DNA from: Virgibacillus profundi
Lineage (GTDB): Bacteria; Bacillota; Bacilli; Bacillales; Amphibacillaceae
DNA: 64,000 nt
Direction of reading: 5' to 3'
NCBI RefSeq assembly: GCF_002287375.1
Contig: NZ_NPOA01000005.1
Span: 1-64,000, forward strand
Of the stretch, positions 1-8,756 are shown one piece after another. The position numbers and the translations under genes are program-made. Position 1 is the first letter of the stretch. Each line of letters starts with the position of its first letter. A model generated the notes under the pieces. The model worked only from the letters and a program-made list of their open reading frames with translations. It was not told the origin of the DNA and did no database searches.

Positions 1-755
1 ATATTGAGTTAGTGGATAGTCATATCAAGTTACCTAAGCTTAAAATGGTAAAGATGAAGCAGCATAGACAGATTCCTGCTAAACATAAAATTAAGTCATG
101 CACTATCTCAATGACTGCGTCAGGGAAATACTATATTTCGATTTTGACAGAGTATGAGACAGATATAAAAGATAAAGAAATTCAAAGCGTTGTAGGATTA
201 GATTTTGCCATGAATGGTCTATTTGTTGATAGTGAAACAGGTAAGAAAGCCAATTACCCTCGTTTTTATCGTCAAATGCTTGATAAATTAGCCGTGGAAA
301 AACGGAAACTTTCTCGAAAGAAAAAAGGTTCTTCTAATAGGAATAAACAACGTATCAAAGTGGCTAAAATTCAAGAAAAGGTTGCAAATCAACGCAAGAA
401 TTTCCTTCATCATAAATCAAGAGAATTAGCTACGAACTTTGATGCGGTTATCATTGAAGATTTGGATATGAGAGGGATGTCGCAAGCTCTAAAATTTGGA
501 AAAAGCGTTGCTGACAATGGCTGGGGAATGTTCACCTCTTTTCTACAATACAAACTAAAAGAACAAGGGAAGCAACTTGTCAAGATAGACAAATGGTATC
601 CTTCTACAAAGACGTGTTCGAGTTGTGGTTCAGAAAGAGATATAACATTGTCAGAACGTATCTATCAATGCAAGTGCGGATTACATCTTGATAGAGATTA
701 TAACTCCGCGCTGAATATCAAACACGAAGGTATTCGCTTATTAGCGACTGCCTAA
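1..755 (+). CDS. tnpB: TnpB, RNA-guided transposon nuclease (5' end outside window)
   Basis: TnpB proteins are the RuvC-type, RNA-guided DNA nucleases of IS200/IS605 elements and the ancestors of Cas12. The frame is open to the left edge, so the N-terminus is missing only because of the window. The visible part has all three RuvC blocks: GLDFAMNG with the first Asp, VIIEDLDM with the Glu, and DRDYNSALNI with the last Asp. Between the last two lies a zinc-binding CSSCG...CKCG pair. The KKKGSSNRNKQR stretch is the usual basic helix. With all catalytic residues kept and no internal stop, the nuclease is likely intact. Whether the element is autonomous depends on tnpA, not seen here. Confidence 0.9.
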   Translation, partial: IELVDSHIKLPKLKMVKMKQHRQIPAKHKIKSCTISMTASGKYYISILTEYETDIKDKEIQSVVGLDFAMNGLFVDSETGKKANYPRFYRQMLDKLAVEKRKLSRKKKGSSNRNKQRIKVAKIQEKVANQRKNFLHHKSRELATNFDAVIIEDLDMRGMSQALKFGKSVADNGWGMFTSFLQYKLKEQGKQLVKIDKWYPSTKTCSSCGSERDITLSERIYQCKCGLHLDRDYNSALNIKHEGIRLLATA

Positions 756-882
756 TAAAAATATAAACTTTTGGAACAAGAGGGTTAGCTTGGTCAATTT
801 CGTCAGCTAATAAAAGTGACGATTACCCAAGAAGCCCCCACTTCAAGCAACCCGTAGGGGTGGTAAGTGGTGGGTAGTTCAC
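756..882 (+). ncRNA. Probable omega RNA scaffold at the element's right end
   Basis: In this family the guide RNA is read from the 3' part of tnpB through the right end, and its guide is the flanking chromosomal DNA. Here the downstream tail holds a strong hairpin (CCCCCACTT near 835-843 against AAGTGGTGGG near 865-874) and ends in TTCAC at 882. By family rule the guide would begin at 883. The exact 5' end is unknown and may lie inside tnpB. This is an inference from family behaviour plus the visible hairpin. Confidence 0.5.
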
Positions 883-1241
883 TTACAGAAATCACAATCT
901 TTATGGATTGCAGAATTAAAATCCTCTAGTTGTATAGTACAATGTGATATGTTGAAACTTCCTTTTATTTCTGTATTTACTTTTTGCAGTAGATGGTCCC
1001 GGTTAACGGAATCATTAACAACTATATGACAGCTTAATGTAGGAAATTCAGAGATAATCGACCATACATGAAGATCATGAACATTTTCTACCCCCTCTAA
1101 TTTGATCAAGGTTTCCTTTATTCTATTGACATTTATATTCCCGAGTTTTCCTTCCATTAAGATAGGGAGGGAATCCTTCGTAATTCGTATGCCTGAGATA
1201 ATGATGAGAAAGGCAACAACTTTCCATACTCCTTTACAATA
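879..1241 (-). pseudogene. Cation diffusion facilitator (CDF) efflux protein, C-terminal remnant
   Basis: Read on the minus strand, the fragment shows the end of the last membrane helix (VVAFLIIISGIRI), the ILMEGK junction and the cytoplasmic domain with GVENVHDLHVWSI, the CDF hallmark. Full CDF transporters are about 300 residues; only about 120 remain. An in-frame stop at 1245-1247 closes the frame on the N-terminal side, so most of the membrane domain is gone. At the other end the reading frame stops exactly at the insertion element: the last base of the final Lys codon and the TGA come from the element's GTTCAC end. Most likely a dead zinc/cobalt/cadmium-type exporter gene. Confidence 0.85.
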
Positions 1242-1457
1242 TGATCATATGCTCATATTGTATTATAGGTTACTGTTTATTTCAATCTTGACCTGCACTT
1301 TTGATGTTTCTTCTTAGTATGTATGGTAAAATAAAAGGTAGTCATAAGAAAATATTTGGCAAGATAATATATTTTCCGATGAAAGCGAATACAAGCTTTC
1401 TTTCGGGTTCTTCCCAAAATTAAAAGGAAAGCAAAGAGTTATAAGGGGTGTTATGTT

Positions 1458-1910
1458 ATGAGTGTTACACAAGATAAACGATTAACAGATATTTCGGTCA
1501 GAGATTTAATGATTCCCTCCGAGAAAGTTGCGCATGTGCAAATAAACAATCCTTTAGAACATGCATTATTAGTTCTAATAAAATCTGGATATTCTGCAGT
1601 ACCTGTACTTGATTCTTCTTATAAGTTGGTAGGTACCATTGGAAAAACGGTTATCCTAAACCAGGTTTTAGGTTTGGAGCGAATTGAAATTGAAAAGCTT
1701 TCAGATATGCAGGTTCATGAAGTGATGAATAAAGAAATCCCTTTTCTTTCAGAAGGGGATACCCTCATGTATGCGTTAAATGCTGTCATCAATCACCCGT
1801 TTGTTTGTGTTGCTGATGAAAATGGGTATTTTGATGGGATCCTGACAAGAAGAGCGATATTAAAACAATTTAAACGTGATATTTATACAACGAAGACCTT
1901 TAATGAATAG
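1458..1910 (+). CDS. darB: c-di-AMP-binding CBS-domain protein DarB (YkuL/CbpB)
   Basis: A 150-residue protein made of two CBS domains (about residues 15-75 and 85-145), matching YkuL/DarB of B. subtilis and CbpB of Listeria in size and layout. DarB binds c-di-AMP; in its free form it binds and stimulates the (p)ppGpp synthetase Rel and pyruvate carboxylase, so it links potassium and c-di-AMP status to metabolism. The characteristic VRDLMIPSEKVAHV start of CBS1 and EVMNKEIPF of CBS2 are present. ATG at 1458 follows an AAGGGGTG ribosome binding site. It stands alone, followed by its own terminator. A pyruvate carboxylase gene lies 28 kb downstream, which fits the known partner. Confidence 0.88.
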   Translation: MSVTQDKRLTDISVRDLMIPSEKVAHVQINNPLEHALLVLIKSGYSAVPVLDSSYKLVGTIGKTVILNQVLGLERIEIEKLSDMQVHEVMNKEIPFLSEGDTLMYALNAVINHPFVCVADENGYFDGILTRRAILKQFKRDIYTTKTFNE

Positions 1911-1924
1911 TAGATACAGAATTT

Positions 1925-1959
1925 CCCTGCAGCTATGAAATAACGGCAGGGATTTTTTT
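1925..1959 (+). terminator. Rho-independent terminator of darB
   Basis: CCCTGC at 1925-1930 pairs with GCAGGG at 1946-1951, followed by a run of seven T. Confidence 0.85.
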
Positions 1960-2044
1960 ATGCCATAGGAAGACATTTGCTGTATAACTTTTCCTCCTGA
2001 GTAGAAACTATATATGTATATTTTCTAAAGAGGAGGCAAAATGA

Positions 2045-2287
2045 ATGGCACGGATTGGTGTTGAAAGCACGCTTACAGATGTGAAGGAAGCTTTAATGGA
2101 ATTAGGTCATGAGGTTGTTGATTTGCATTCAGAAGATGATGCAGCTTATTGTGATTGCTGTATTATATCAGGCCAGGATAAAGATATGATGGGAATATCC
2201 AATACGATCATTGCAGGTCCGGTTATTAATGCACAGGGTTATAATGCAGAAGATGTTTGTCAAATGGTGAATCAAAAGTTAAGTTAA
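2045..2287 (+). CDS. ykuS: YkuS-like UPF0180 protein
   Basis: An 80-residue soluble protein that I recognise as the UPF0180/YkuS family. Its start MARIGVESTLTDVKEAL and the middle DCCIISGQDKDMMGI are typical, as is the length. No biochemical function is established. The true start is ATG at 2045, 8 bases after a perfect AGGAGG (2031-2036); an ATG at 2041 is in another frame. It lies between darB and ykuV, as expected for this neighbourhood. Confidence 0.85.
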   Translation: MARIGVESTLTDVKEALMELGHEVVDLHSEDDAAYCDCCIISGQDKDMMGISNTIIAGPVINAQGYNAEDVCQMVNQKLS

Positions 2288-2377
2288 AAGCGGTTGTTCA
2301 AAAAATGAAAAGTGTACATTAAAAGAAAGGCCGACTAAAACCGGTATTGCACTTTCCCACTCATAGAATAGCTAATC

Positions 2378-2416
2378 AGAGCCTTCCCTGCTTCCAGCAT
2401 AGAAGGCTCTTAATTT
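2378..2416 (+). terminator. Hairpin downstream of ykuS
   Basis: AGAGCCTT (2378-2385) pairs with AAGGCTCT (2403-2410). The T-tract after it is short and broken, so this may be a weak terminator. The rest of 2288-2584 shows no gene. Confidence 0.5.
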
Positions 2417-2584
2417 CGTTATATGGACTCATCCTGCAAACTGAAAGCCAGGGTGAGGAAACATTGCAAAACTAACCTCATATATAATAATGGGTGATAA
2501 AAGAAGCATCCTTATCTAATAGAATGCATGAAGGGATTCTTGGATAAGGCAGTTTCTTTCGTACTAATTCATGGAGGTATGATG

Positions 2585-3034
2585 ATGAAATTAAGAGATC
2601 GAATGCCGGAACTTGAAGGTGCAACAGATTGGCTTAATAGTAAATCGATAAGAAAGACAGATTTAATTGGAAATAAACCTACTTTAATCCATTTTTGGTC
2701 AATCAGCTGTGATTTATGTAAGGAAGTTATGCCAAATATCAATGAATTTCGTGATGAATATAAAGATAATTTAAATATAATTGCAGTTCACATGCCCAGG
2801 TCCGAAAAAGATTTAAATTTTGATGAGATTAAACAAGCAGCAGATGAACAGGATATGACTCAGCCGATTTTAATAGACAATTTTCATAAATTGACAGATG
2901 CTTTTAAAAATAAATATGTACCGTCATATTACGTTTTTGATTCTGAAGGAAAACTAAGACATTACCAAGCCGGTGGAGGTGGAATGAGAATGTTAAGAAA
3001 AAGAGTAAATCGTGTTTTAGGTATCAAAGAATAA
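2585..3034 (+). CDS. ykuV: Thiol-disulfide oxidoreductase YkuV (TlpA/thioredoxin fold)
   Basis: A 149-residue cytoplasmic thioredoxin-like protein. The FWSISCDLCKEVMPNINEF region gives the CxxC active site (CDLC, about residues 40-43), and the conserved HMPRSEKDL, cis-Pro YVPSYYVF and the RVNRVLG tail match YkuV of B. subtilis. There is no signal peptide when translation starts at ATG 2585, the start placed 7 bases after GGAGG (2573-2577). Two ATGs just upstream (2579, 2582) are too close to that site. Likely role: reduction of protein disulfides in the cytoplasm; its natural substrate is not known from sequence. Confidence 0.87.
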   Translation: MKLRDRMPELEGATDWLNSKSIRKTDLIGNKPTLIHFWSISCDLCKEVMPNINEFRDEYKDNLNIIAVHMPRSEKDLNFDEIKQAADEQDMTQPILIDNFHKLTDAFKNKYVPSYYVFDSEGKLRHYQAGGGGMRMLRKRVNRVLGIKE

Positions 3035-3043
3035 TAACAAACA

Positions 3044-3073
3044 CCTCCTGCTTAATGCAGGGGGGATTTTTTT
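3044..3073 (+). terminator. Terminator of ykuV
   Basis: CCTCCTGC (about 3044-3051) pairs with GCAGGGGG after a 5-base loop, followed by ATTTTTTT. Confidence 0.85.
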
Positions 3074-3186
3074 GTCGATAAAGAAAGTAAAAAAATTTTA
3101 AAAAATTAAGCAAAAGGAGTGGCAATTTATTTCGGAACCCGTTATATTAGTAATTATGGAAACATCATCAGGGGGAGGGAAACGTA

Positions 3187-4935
3187 GTGAATACATTTAA
3201 AAAGCTAAAACACTTTTATTGGCCATATAAGAAATATTTCTTTATTTCTTTGATCTTCTTATTCTTTGTAACAGCCATAACAGTTGTGTATCCAATAGTT
3301 TTGCAAATAACAATTGATAATGTAGTTATGCAGGATCGGTATTCATTAATACCGTATATTTCCATTGCATTTATTTTGTTAATGATCGTAAAGGGGTTTT
3401 CTACATTTTTTCATCAATATTTAGGCGAGTATTTTGGGATTACCACTGTTTATAAATTACGTAATGCTTTGTATGAAAAGCTGCAGGTATTATCATTTAG
3501 ATATTATGATAATGCCAAGACTGGTGACATCATGTCACGGTTAACTGCAGATGTTGAAGGATTTCGATTTTTCCTTTCACTTGGATTTTCGGAGCTTATT
3601 CGAATTGTATTGCTAATTGGTTTTAGCCTAAGTGTCATGTTTTATTATTCTATACCACTTGCACTTGTAACTATGGCTGCAATGCCGTTTTTGGGTGTTG
3701 TCGTTTTTCAATTTGACAAACGGGTGCACCCGGCTTTTAGAAAGATCAGGAAATCCTTCGGGCAATTAAATACCCGTGTTCAGGAGAATATCAGTGGGAT
3801 GAATACGGTGAAATCATTATCCAGAGAAGATTTCGAAATTGGAAGATTTTCAACCAGTAATGATAAATACCGTAGAAAATATTTGGACACATCTGAAATA
3901 TGGTCGAAGTATTTCCCATTAATGGAATTCATCGGAAATGTCTGTGCAGTAGCTTTACTTGCATATGGTGGTTATCTCGTTATTGATGGTAGCCTTGGAT
4001 TAGGAGAACTGGTTGCATTCTTTAGTTTAGTCTGGTATATCCTGGGGCCACTTATGAATCTTGGTTTTGTTGTTAACCAATTTTCCCAGGCAAAAGCATC
4101 TGGTGAAAGACTGCTGGAAATTTTAGATGCCAAAGAAGATATTGTAGAAAAAGAAAATGCAATAGATCATGAGATAAATGGGCATGTAACTTTTAAAGAT
4201 GTAACATTGACCTATACAGAAAATGATGATTCTGCATTAAAAGACATTAGTTTTGATGCACCACCTGGAAAGATAATTGGTTTAATTGGTGCAACAGGCT
4301 CAGGGAAAACAAGTATTACTCAACTGATTACTCGCTTTTATGAACCGGAAAAGGGAGAGGTTCTGATTGATGGGCGACCTGTTTCGGATTATAAGTTAAA
4401 ATCATTGCGAAAAGGAATTGGATTTGTTTTACAGGAACCTTTTTTATTCTCAACAACAATAAGAGAAAACATTTCATACGGAAATCCTGAAATGCCGGAT
4501 GAGCAGGTTATTGACGCAGCCAAACGGGCACAGGCACATGACTTTATTATGGAAATGCCAAAAGGTTACGATACCCTGTTAGGTGAGCGCGGTATGGGAT
4601 TATCCGGTGGGCAGAAGCAACGGATAGCTATCGCCCGTGCCATATGCATTAATCCAAGTATTTTAGTATTAGATGATGCTACTTCTGCAGTAGATATGGA
4701 AACGGAATTCAAAATACAAAAAGCATTAAAAGAAGTAATGAAAGGAAGAACTTCCTTTATTATTGCTCATCGTATTTCTTCATTAAAGCATGCTGATGAA
4801 ATATTAGTACTGGAAGAGGGAGAAATTGTAGAGCGCGGAACACATGATAAATTATTAAATAATAATGGTCCATATCAACGTATTTATGATATTCAATACC
4901 AGGATCGTGAAGAAATAATGAATACTGTAAATTAA
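3187..4935 (+). CDS. ABC exporter half-transporter, subunit 1 (degenerate-site partner)
   Basis: A 582-residue fused membrane and ATPase half-transporter: six membrane helices in residues 15-300, then a nucleotide-binding domain with Walker A GATGSGKT (near 368), signature LSGGQ (near 472) and Walker B ILVLDDATSAVD (near 494). The residue after the Walker B Asp is Asp, not the catalytic Glu. In heterodimeric exporters such as BmrC/BmrD and TM287/288 this marks the subunit forming the non-hydrolysing site. The start is GTG 3187 after GGGGGAGGG. It is 16 bases upstream of the partner gene, so they form one operon. The substrate cannot be told from sequence; multidrug or lipid export is the family norm. 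Confidence 0.85.
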   Translation: MNTFKKLKHFYWPYKKYFFISLIFLFFVTAITVVYPIVLQITIDNVVMQDRYSLIPYISIAFILLMIVKGFSTFFHQYLGEYFGITTVYKLRNALYEKLQVLSFRYYDNAKTGDIMSRLTADVEGFRFFLSLGFSELIRIVLLIGFSLSVMFYYSIPLALVTMAAMPFLGVVVFQFDKRVHPAFRKIRKSFGQLNTRVQENISGMNTVKSLSREDFEIGRFSTSNDKYRRKYLDTSEIWSKYFPLMEFIGNVCAVALLAYGGYLVIDGSLGLGELVAFFSLVWYILGPLMNLGFVVNQFSQAKASGERLLEILDAKEDIVEKENAIDHEINGHVTFKDVTLTYTENDDSALKDISFDAPPGKIIGLIGATGSGKTSITQLITRFYEPEKGEVLIDGRPVSDYKLKSLRKGIGFVLQEPFLFSTTIRENISYGNPEMPDEQVIDAAKRAQAHDFIMEMPKGYDTLLGERGMGLSGGQKQRIAIARAICINPSILVLDDATSAVDMETEFKIQKALKEVMKGRTSFIIAHRISSLKHADEILVLEEGEIVERGTHDKLLNNNGPYQRIYDIQYQDREEIMNTVN

Positions 4936-4951
4936 CAAAGGGGGGATTACA

Positions 4952-6805
4952 GTGGCTGAATCAAGTAAAGTTGCAAAGGAAAAAAGCCGCCATTTAAAGC
5001 GCTTTTATTATACGGTCGATCAGGCAATTGAGAAACCATTTAATTGGAAGCAAATGTTACGATTGCTGGTTTTTTTGAAACCATATTCAAAGACTTATCT
5101 GCCTGCATCAATTATAGCTATGCTTGTATCAACAGCAGTACGTCTTGCTGTACCAATTCTTATTGGTAAAGTAGCAATAGATGTAGCGATCAGTAATAAA
5201 GATACGACAATGCTAACTTATTTGGTTGTTATTATTGGAGTATTATACTTATTAAACTATGTTGGTAATGCTTTTCGAATTAAATGGGTAAATATATTAG
5301 GGCAAAATGTTATTTATGATTTGCGTCAACATCTTTTTTCACACGTTCAACGGCTTTCACACCGTTTTTTCGATACCCGTTCAGCGGGATCGATATTGGT
5401 ACGTATACTGAATGACATAAATTCCCTGCAGGAACTTTTTACAAATGGAATTATCAACTTATTAATGGACATTGTTACATTAGTGGGTATCATCGTTATT
5501 TTGTTTGTTTTAAGTCCTGAACTGGCATTGGCAATAATGGTTGTATTGCCAATCATGTTTTATATTTCAACAAAGCTCAGAAGAAATATTCGTCGTTCAT
5601 GGCAGGATGTGCGAATCCAGCAATCCCGTATAAACTCTCATTTGAATGAAGGTATCCAGGGAATACGGATTACACAATCATTTTCTCAGGAAAAGGAAAA
5701 TGCTGAATTTTTCAATGGACTAAATGAAGATAATTTTGAAGCTTGGCGTAATGCTACGAAAAGAAGTGCGATGTTTCGTCCATTAGTTGAGATGAGTAAC
5801 GCAATAGGAACGGTTATTCTAATCTCATTTGGTGCCTATTTGATTTTATTAAATATTAATAGCGGTGGTACCAATGGTATTGAAGTAGGAACCTTTGTAT
5901 CGTTTGCCTTTTTCTTAGGTATGTTCTGGGATCCGATATCCAGACTAGGGCAAATGTACAATCAGCTTTTAATGGCGATGGCTGCTTCTGAACGTATATT
6001 TGAATTTTTGGATGAGCAGCCTAACGTAGATGAAAAAGAAAACGCATTTGAATTTACAGACATGAAAGGTCAAATAGAATTTGATCATGTCCAGTTTTCC
6101 TATGAATCAGACCGTATTGCATTACATGAGATTAGTCTAGATATAAAGCAAGGAGAAACTATTGCTCTTGTTGGACATACAGGAAGTGGTAAGTCCACCA
6201 TTGCAAACCTAATCAGCAGATTTTATGATCCAACAAAAGGATCTGTGAAAATAGACGGTCATGATCTACGTGATGTGAAGCTTGCTTCACTCCGGGAACA
6301 AATTAGTGTTGTACTGCAGGATACGTTTATTTTCTCAGGAGATATTATGGAAAACATTCGTTTTGGACGTCCGGATGCAACAGATCAAGAAGTAATTGAT
6401 GCTGCTAAAGTTGTTGGTGCAGATGACTTTATAAGCCGTTTGGCTGATGGATATAAAACAGAAGTAGAAGAGCGTGGAAATGTACTATCAGCAGGTGAAC
6501 GTCAATTGCTTTCATTTGCCAGAGCACTTCTCGCAAATCCAAGAATTATTATTATGGATGAAGCAACGGCAAGTATTGATACAGAATCAGAAGTGAAAAT
6601 TCAAAAAGCACTTCGCAGGCTGCTGAAAGGAAGAACATCCATCATTATTGCACACCGTCTTTCAACAATCAGAGAATCCGATAATATATTCGTCCTTGAA
6701 AATGGGAAAATATTGGAAAACGGAAATCATGATGAATTAATGAAACAGCAAGGGAAATATTTCGAACTGGTAAAATCACAATTCCAAATGCTTGATGCAA
6801 TTTAA
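4952..6805 (+). CDS. ABC exporter half-transporter, subunit 2 (catalytic partner)
   Basis: A 617-residue half-transporter with a cytoplasmic N-terminal extension (about 35 residues), six membrane helices, then an ATPase domain: Walker A GHTGSGKS (near 408) and Walker B IIIMDEATASID with the catalytic Glu intact. Its signature is LSAGE instead of LSGGQ. Signature and Walker motifs pair across the dimer, so the non-canonical LSAGE faces the upstream subunit's Asp-substituted Walker B. Together they make one degenerate and one active ATP site. GTG 4952 follows AAAGGGGGG. Most similar in layout to the B. subtilis YknU/YknV and YfiB/YfiC pairs; I cannot choose between them. Confidence 0.85.
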   Translation: MAESSKVAKEKSRHLKRFYYTVDQAIEKPFNWKQMLRLLVFLKPYSKTYLPASIIAMLVSTAVRLAVPILIGKVAIDVAISNKDTTMLTYLVVIIGVLYLLNYVGNAFRIKWVNILGQNVIYDLRQHLFSHVQRLSHRFFDTRSAGSILVRILNDINSLQELFTNGIINLLMDIVTLVGIIVILFVLSPELALAIMVVLPIMFYISTKLRRNIRRSWQDVRIQQSRINSHLNEGIQGIRITQSFSQEKENAEFFNGLNEDNFEAWRNATKRSAMFRPLVEMSNAIGTVILISFGAYLILLNINSGGTNGIEVGTFVSFAFFLGMFWDPISRLGQMYNQLLMAMAASERIFEFLDEQPNVDEKENAFEFTDMKGQIEFDHVQFSYESDRIALHEISLDIKQGETIALVGHTGSGKSTIANLISRFYDPTKGSVKIDGHDLRDVKLASLREQISVVLQDTFIFSGDIMENIRFGRPDATDQEVIDAAKVVGADDFISRLADGYKTEVEERGNVLSAGERQLLSFARALLANPRIIIMDEATASIDTESEVKIQKALRRLLKGRTSIIIAHRLSTIRESDNIFVLENGKILENGNHDELMKQQGKYFELVKSQFQMLDAI

Positions 6806-6811
6806 AATTAG

Positions 6812-6846
6812 AGAAGCAATTCCGCAAAAAGGGATTGCTTCTTTTA
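6812..6846 (+). terminator. Terminator of the ABC exporter operon
   Basis: AGAAGCAAT (6812-6820) pairs with ATTGCTTCT (6834-6842), followed by TTT. Confidence 0.8.
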
Positions 6847-6901
6847 ATCCAGGTTTGTGGTAGACTAAAATTATTCAGGTTGATAATGGAGGAAAGATGT
6901 T

Positions 6902-7567
6902 ATGAAACGGGAATTTGCGGTAATTGGCTTAGGACGATTTGGTGGAAGTATTTGTCGTGAACTTAGCATGGAAGGAATGGAAGTAATGGCAATTGATCAT
7001 GATGAAGATAAAGTGAATGAATACAAAAATATTGCTTCTCATGCAGTAATTGCTGATTCAACAGATGAAGCATCATTGAAGGAACTGGGCATTAAAAATA
7101 TTGATCATGTCATTGTAGCTATAGGTGATAATATCCAGGCAAGTATACTGACAACCGTTATATTAACTGATCTTGGTATTAAGAAAATTACAGTAAAAGC
7201 TCAAAATGACAGACATGAAAAAATATTAAATAAAATTGGTGCTGATCAGGTAGTACATCCCGAGAGAGATATGGGAAAACGTATTGCGCACAGTATCATT
7301 TCTAATAATATTCTTGATTATCTGGAATTATCAGATGATCATAGTATTGTTGAAGTAAAAGCAGGAAGGAAAATGCGTGGAAATACGTTGGTTGACCTTG
7401 ATATTCGGGCAAATTACGGATGTAACGTTGTAGCAATCAAACATGGTAAAGAGATTAATGTGTCCCCAAGTGCAGATGATGTATTAAAGGAAGATGATGT
7501 ACTTATTGTAATTGGATCAGACAAAGATATATCAAGATTTGAAAAACATTTAGTTATTGAGAATTAA
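6902..7567 (+). CDS. ktrC: KtrC-type RCK subunit gating a Ktr potassium channel
   Basis: A 221-residue cytosolic regulator. The N-terminal Rossmann fold (RCK_N, residues 1-120) opens with IGLGRFGGSI and has AIDHDEDKV at the second strand, binding ATP/ADP. The C-terminal RCK_C domain (about 135-221) is the c-di-AMP site in KtrA/KtrC proteins. It forms an octameric ring that gates a membrane subunit (KtrB/KtrD), which is not in this window. By position next to rnjA this is KtrC (YkqB) rather than KtrA. Single gene with its own terminator; GGAGG lies just upstream of ATG 6902. Confidence 0.88.
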   Translation: MKREFAVIGLGRFGGSICRELSMEGMEVMAIDHDEDKVNEYKNIASHAVIADSTDEASLKELGIKNIDHVIVAIGDNIQASILTTVILTDLGIKKITVKAQNDRHEKILNKIGADQVVHPERDMGKRIAHSIISNNILDYLELSDDHSIVEVKAGRKMRGNTLVDLDIRANYGCNVVAIKHGKEINVSPSADDVLKEDDVLIVIGSDKDISRFEKHLVIEN

Positions 7568-7574
7568 ATGAGCT

Positions 7575-7608
7575 TAAACTCCTATCAAAAAAGGTAGGGG
7601 TTTTTTTG
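7575..7608 (+). terminator. Terminator of ktrC
   Basis: AAACTCCTATC pairs with GGTAGGGGTTT across a short A-rich loop and is followed by a T-run. Confidence 0.8.
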
Positions 7609-7663
7609 TCTCATTTAAGGAAATAGAATACTATACATCAATTACTTAGAAAAGGTGGAGTAT

Positions 7664-8736
7664 ATGTCTGAATATCGTACAGGAGAAATAATTACAAATT
7701 TATTGGAACAATGGAAAATTGATCATATCTATGGAATGCCGGGTGATTCAATTAATGAATTAATCGATGATCTTAGGAAAAAGGAAAATCGTTATAAAAT
7801 TCCTTCAGATTAGACATGAAGAGGTTGGAGCCTTAGCAGCAGTGCCTACGCAAAATTGACAGGGAAAATTGGTGTTTGTTTATCCATAGCGGGTCCTGGA
7901 ACAGTGCATCTATTAAATGGATTATATGATGCGAAACAGGATGGTGTACCTGTATTAGCAATTGTAGGTCAGGTCTTCAGCACAGAAGTGGGCACCGATG
8001 CATTCCAGGAAATTAATTTAGAGAGAATGTTTGATAATGTAGCCGTTTTTAATCAAAGTGCAGTTACTGCAAAACAATTACCAGATTTACTAAATATGGC
8101 TATCCGTACAGCATATGCTAAAAAGGGCCCTGCCGTATTAAACGTACCAGATGATTTATTTGCCGAAACACAAACGTATGAACATCCATTGACAAGTATT
8201 GGATACAACAATTTCTTATTTCAGGTAGGCTGGCAACAATGGGCTCAGGGTTACCTGGTGCGATTGCTGCGCAAATCGCCTATCCTGACAAACAGGTAGT
8301 GGGAATATGTGGGGAAGGCGGATTCACCATGGTTATGCATGATTTTATAACAGCCGTCAAATATGATCTGCCAATTAAAATTGTAGTTCTGAATAACAGT
8401 AAATTAGGAATGATAAAATATGAACAGCAGGAAATGGGTCACCTAAATTATATGACAGATATGAAGGAAATTGACTTTGCTGCGTTTGCCAAAGCTTGTG
8501 GGGGAGAGGGTTACCATATTGATAAACTTGAGGATTTAGCTGATTTACTGAAACAGGCATTTTTATCAAATAAACCAGCAATAATTGATGTTGCAATTGA
8601 AGATATGGCACCACTTCCCGGAAAAATCACCTATGAACAAGCAGTAAAATATGGGCAATTTCTTATTAAAGAATTCTTTACGAATAAAAAGGTGGAATTT
8701 CCGGATTTAGGAAAAGCAATGCACCGTATATTATAA
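7664..8736 (+). pseudogene. Pyruvate oxidase (ThDP-dependent, YdaP-like), inactivated
   Basis: ATG 7664 follows AAAGGTGGAG and starts a typical pyruvate oxidase N-terminus (GEIITNLLEQW, YGMPGDSINELID). One extra base near 7799 shifts the frame into an early stop; the proper protein (FLQIRHEEVGALAA) continues in the next frame. A missing base near 7840 shifts it again, and the Pyr domain continues (AYAKLTGKIGVCLSIAGPG) to about 8225. There the sequence jumps to the C-terminal ThDP domain (MGSGLPGAIAAQIAYPD, GICGEGGFTM), so roughly 200 residues of the middle FAD domain are deleted. About 360 of an expected 570-580 residues remain. Four separated pieces make loss of function certain. Confidence 0.92.
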
Positions 8737-8756
8737 AATCAGTTTTCTAAAAGATT

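Larger units (their letters stand above)
1..882 (+). mobile_element. IS200/IS605-type insertion element, right-hand part
   Basis: Only the right part lies in the window: a tnpB gene open at its 5' side and a 127-base tail ending in GTTCAC at 877-882. The tail carries the imperfect hairpin expected at the right end of these elements (arms near 835-843 and 865-874). No tnpA transposase is present, but the left end is outside the window. The boundary at 882 is inferred from the typical TTCAC end and from the change to cation-efflux coding sequence immediately after it. Confidence 0.8.
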
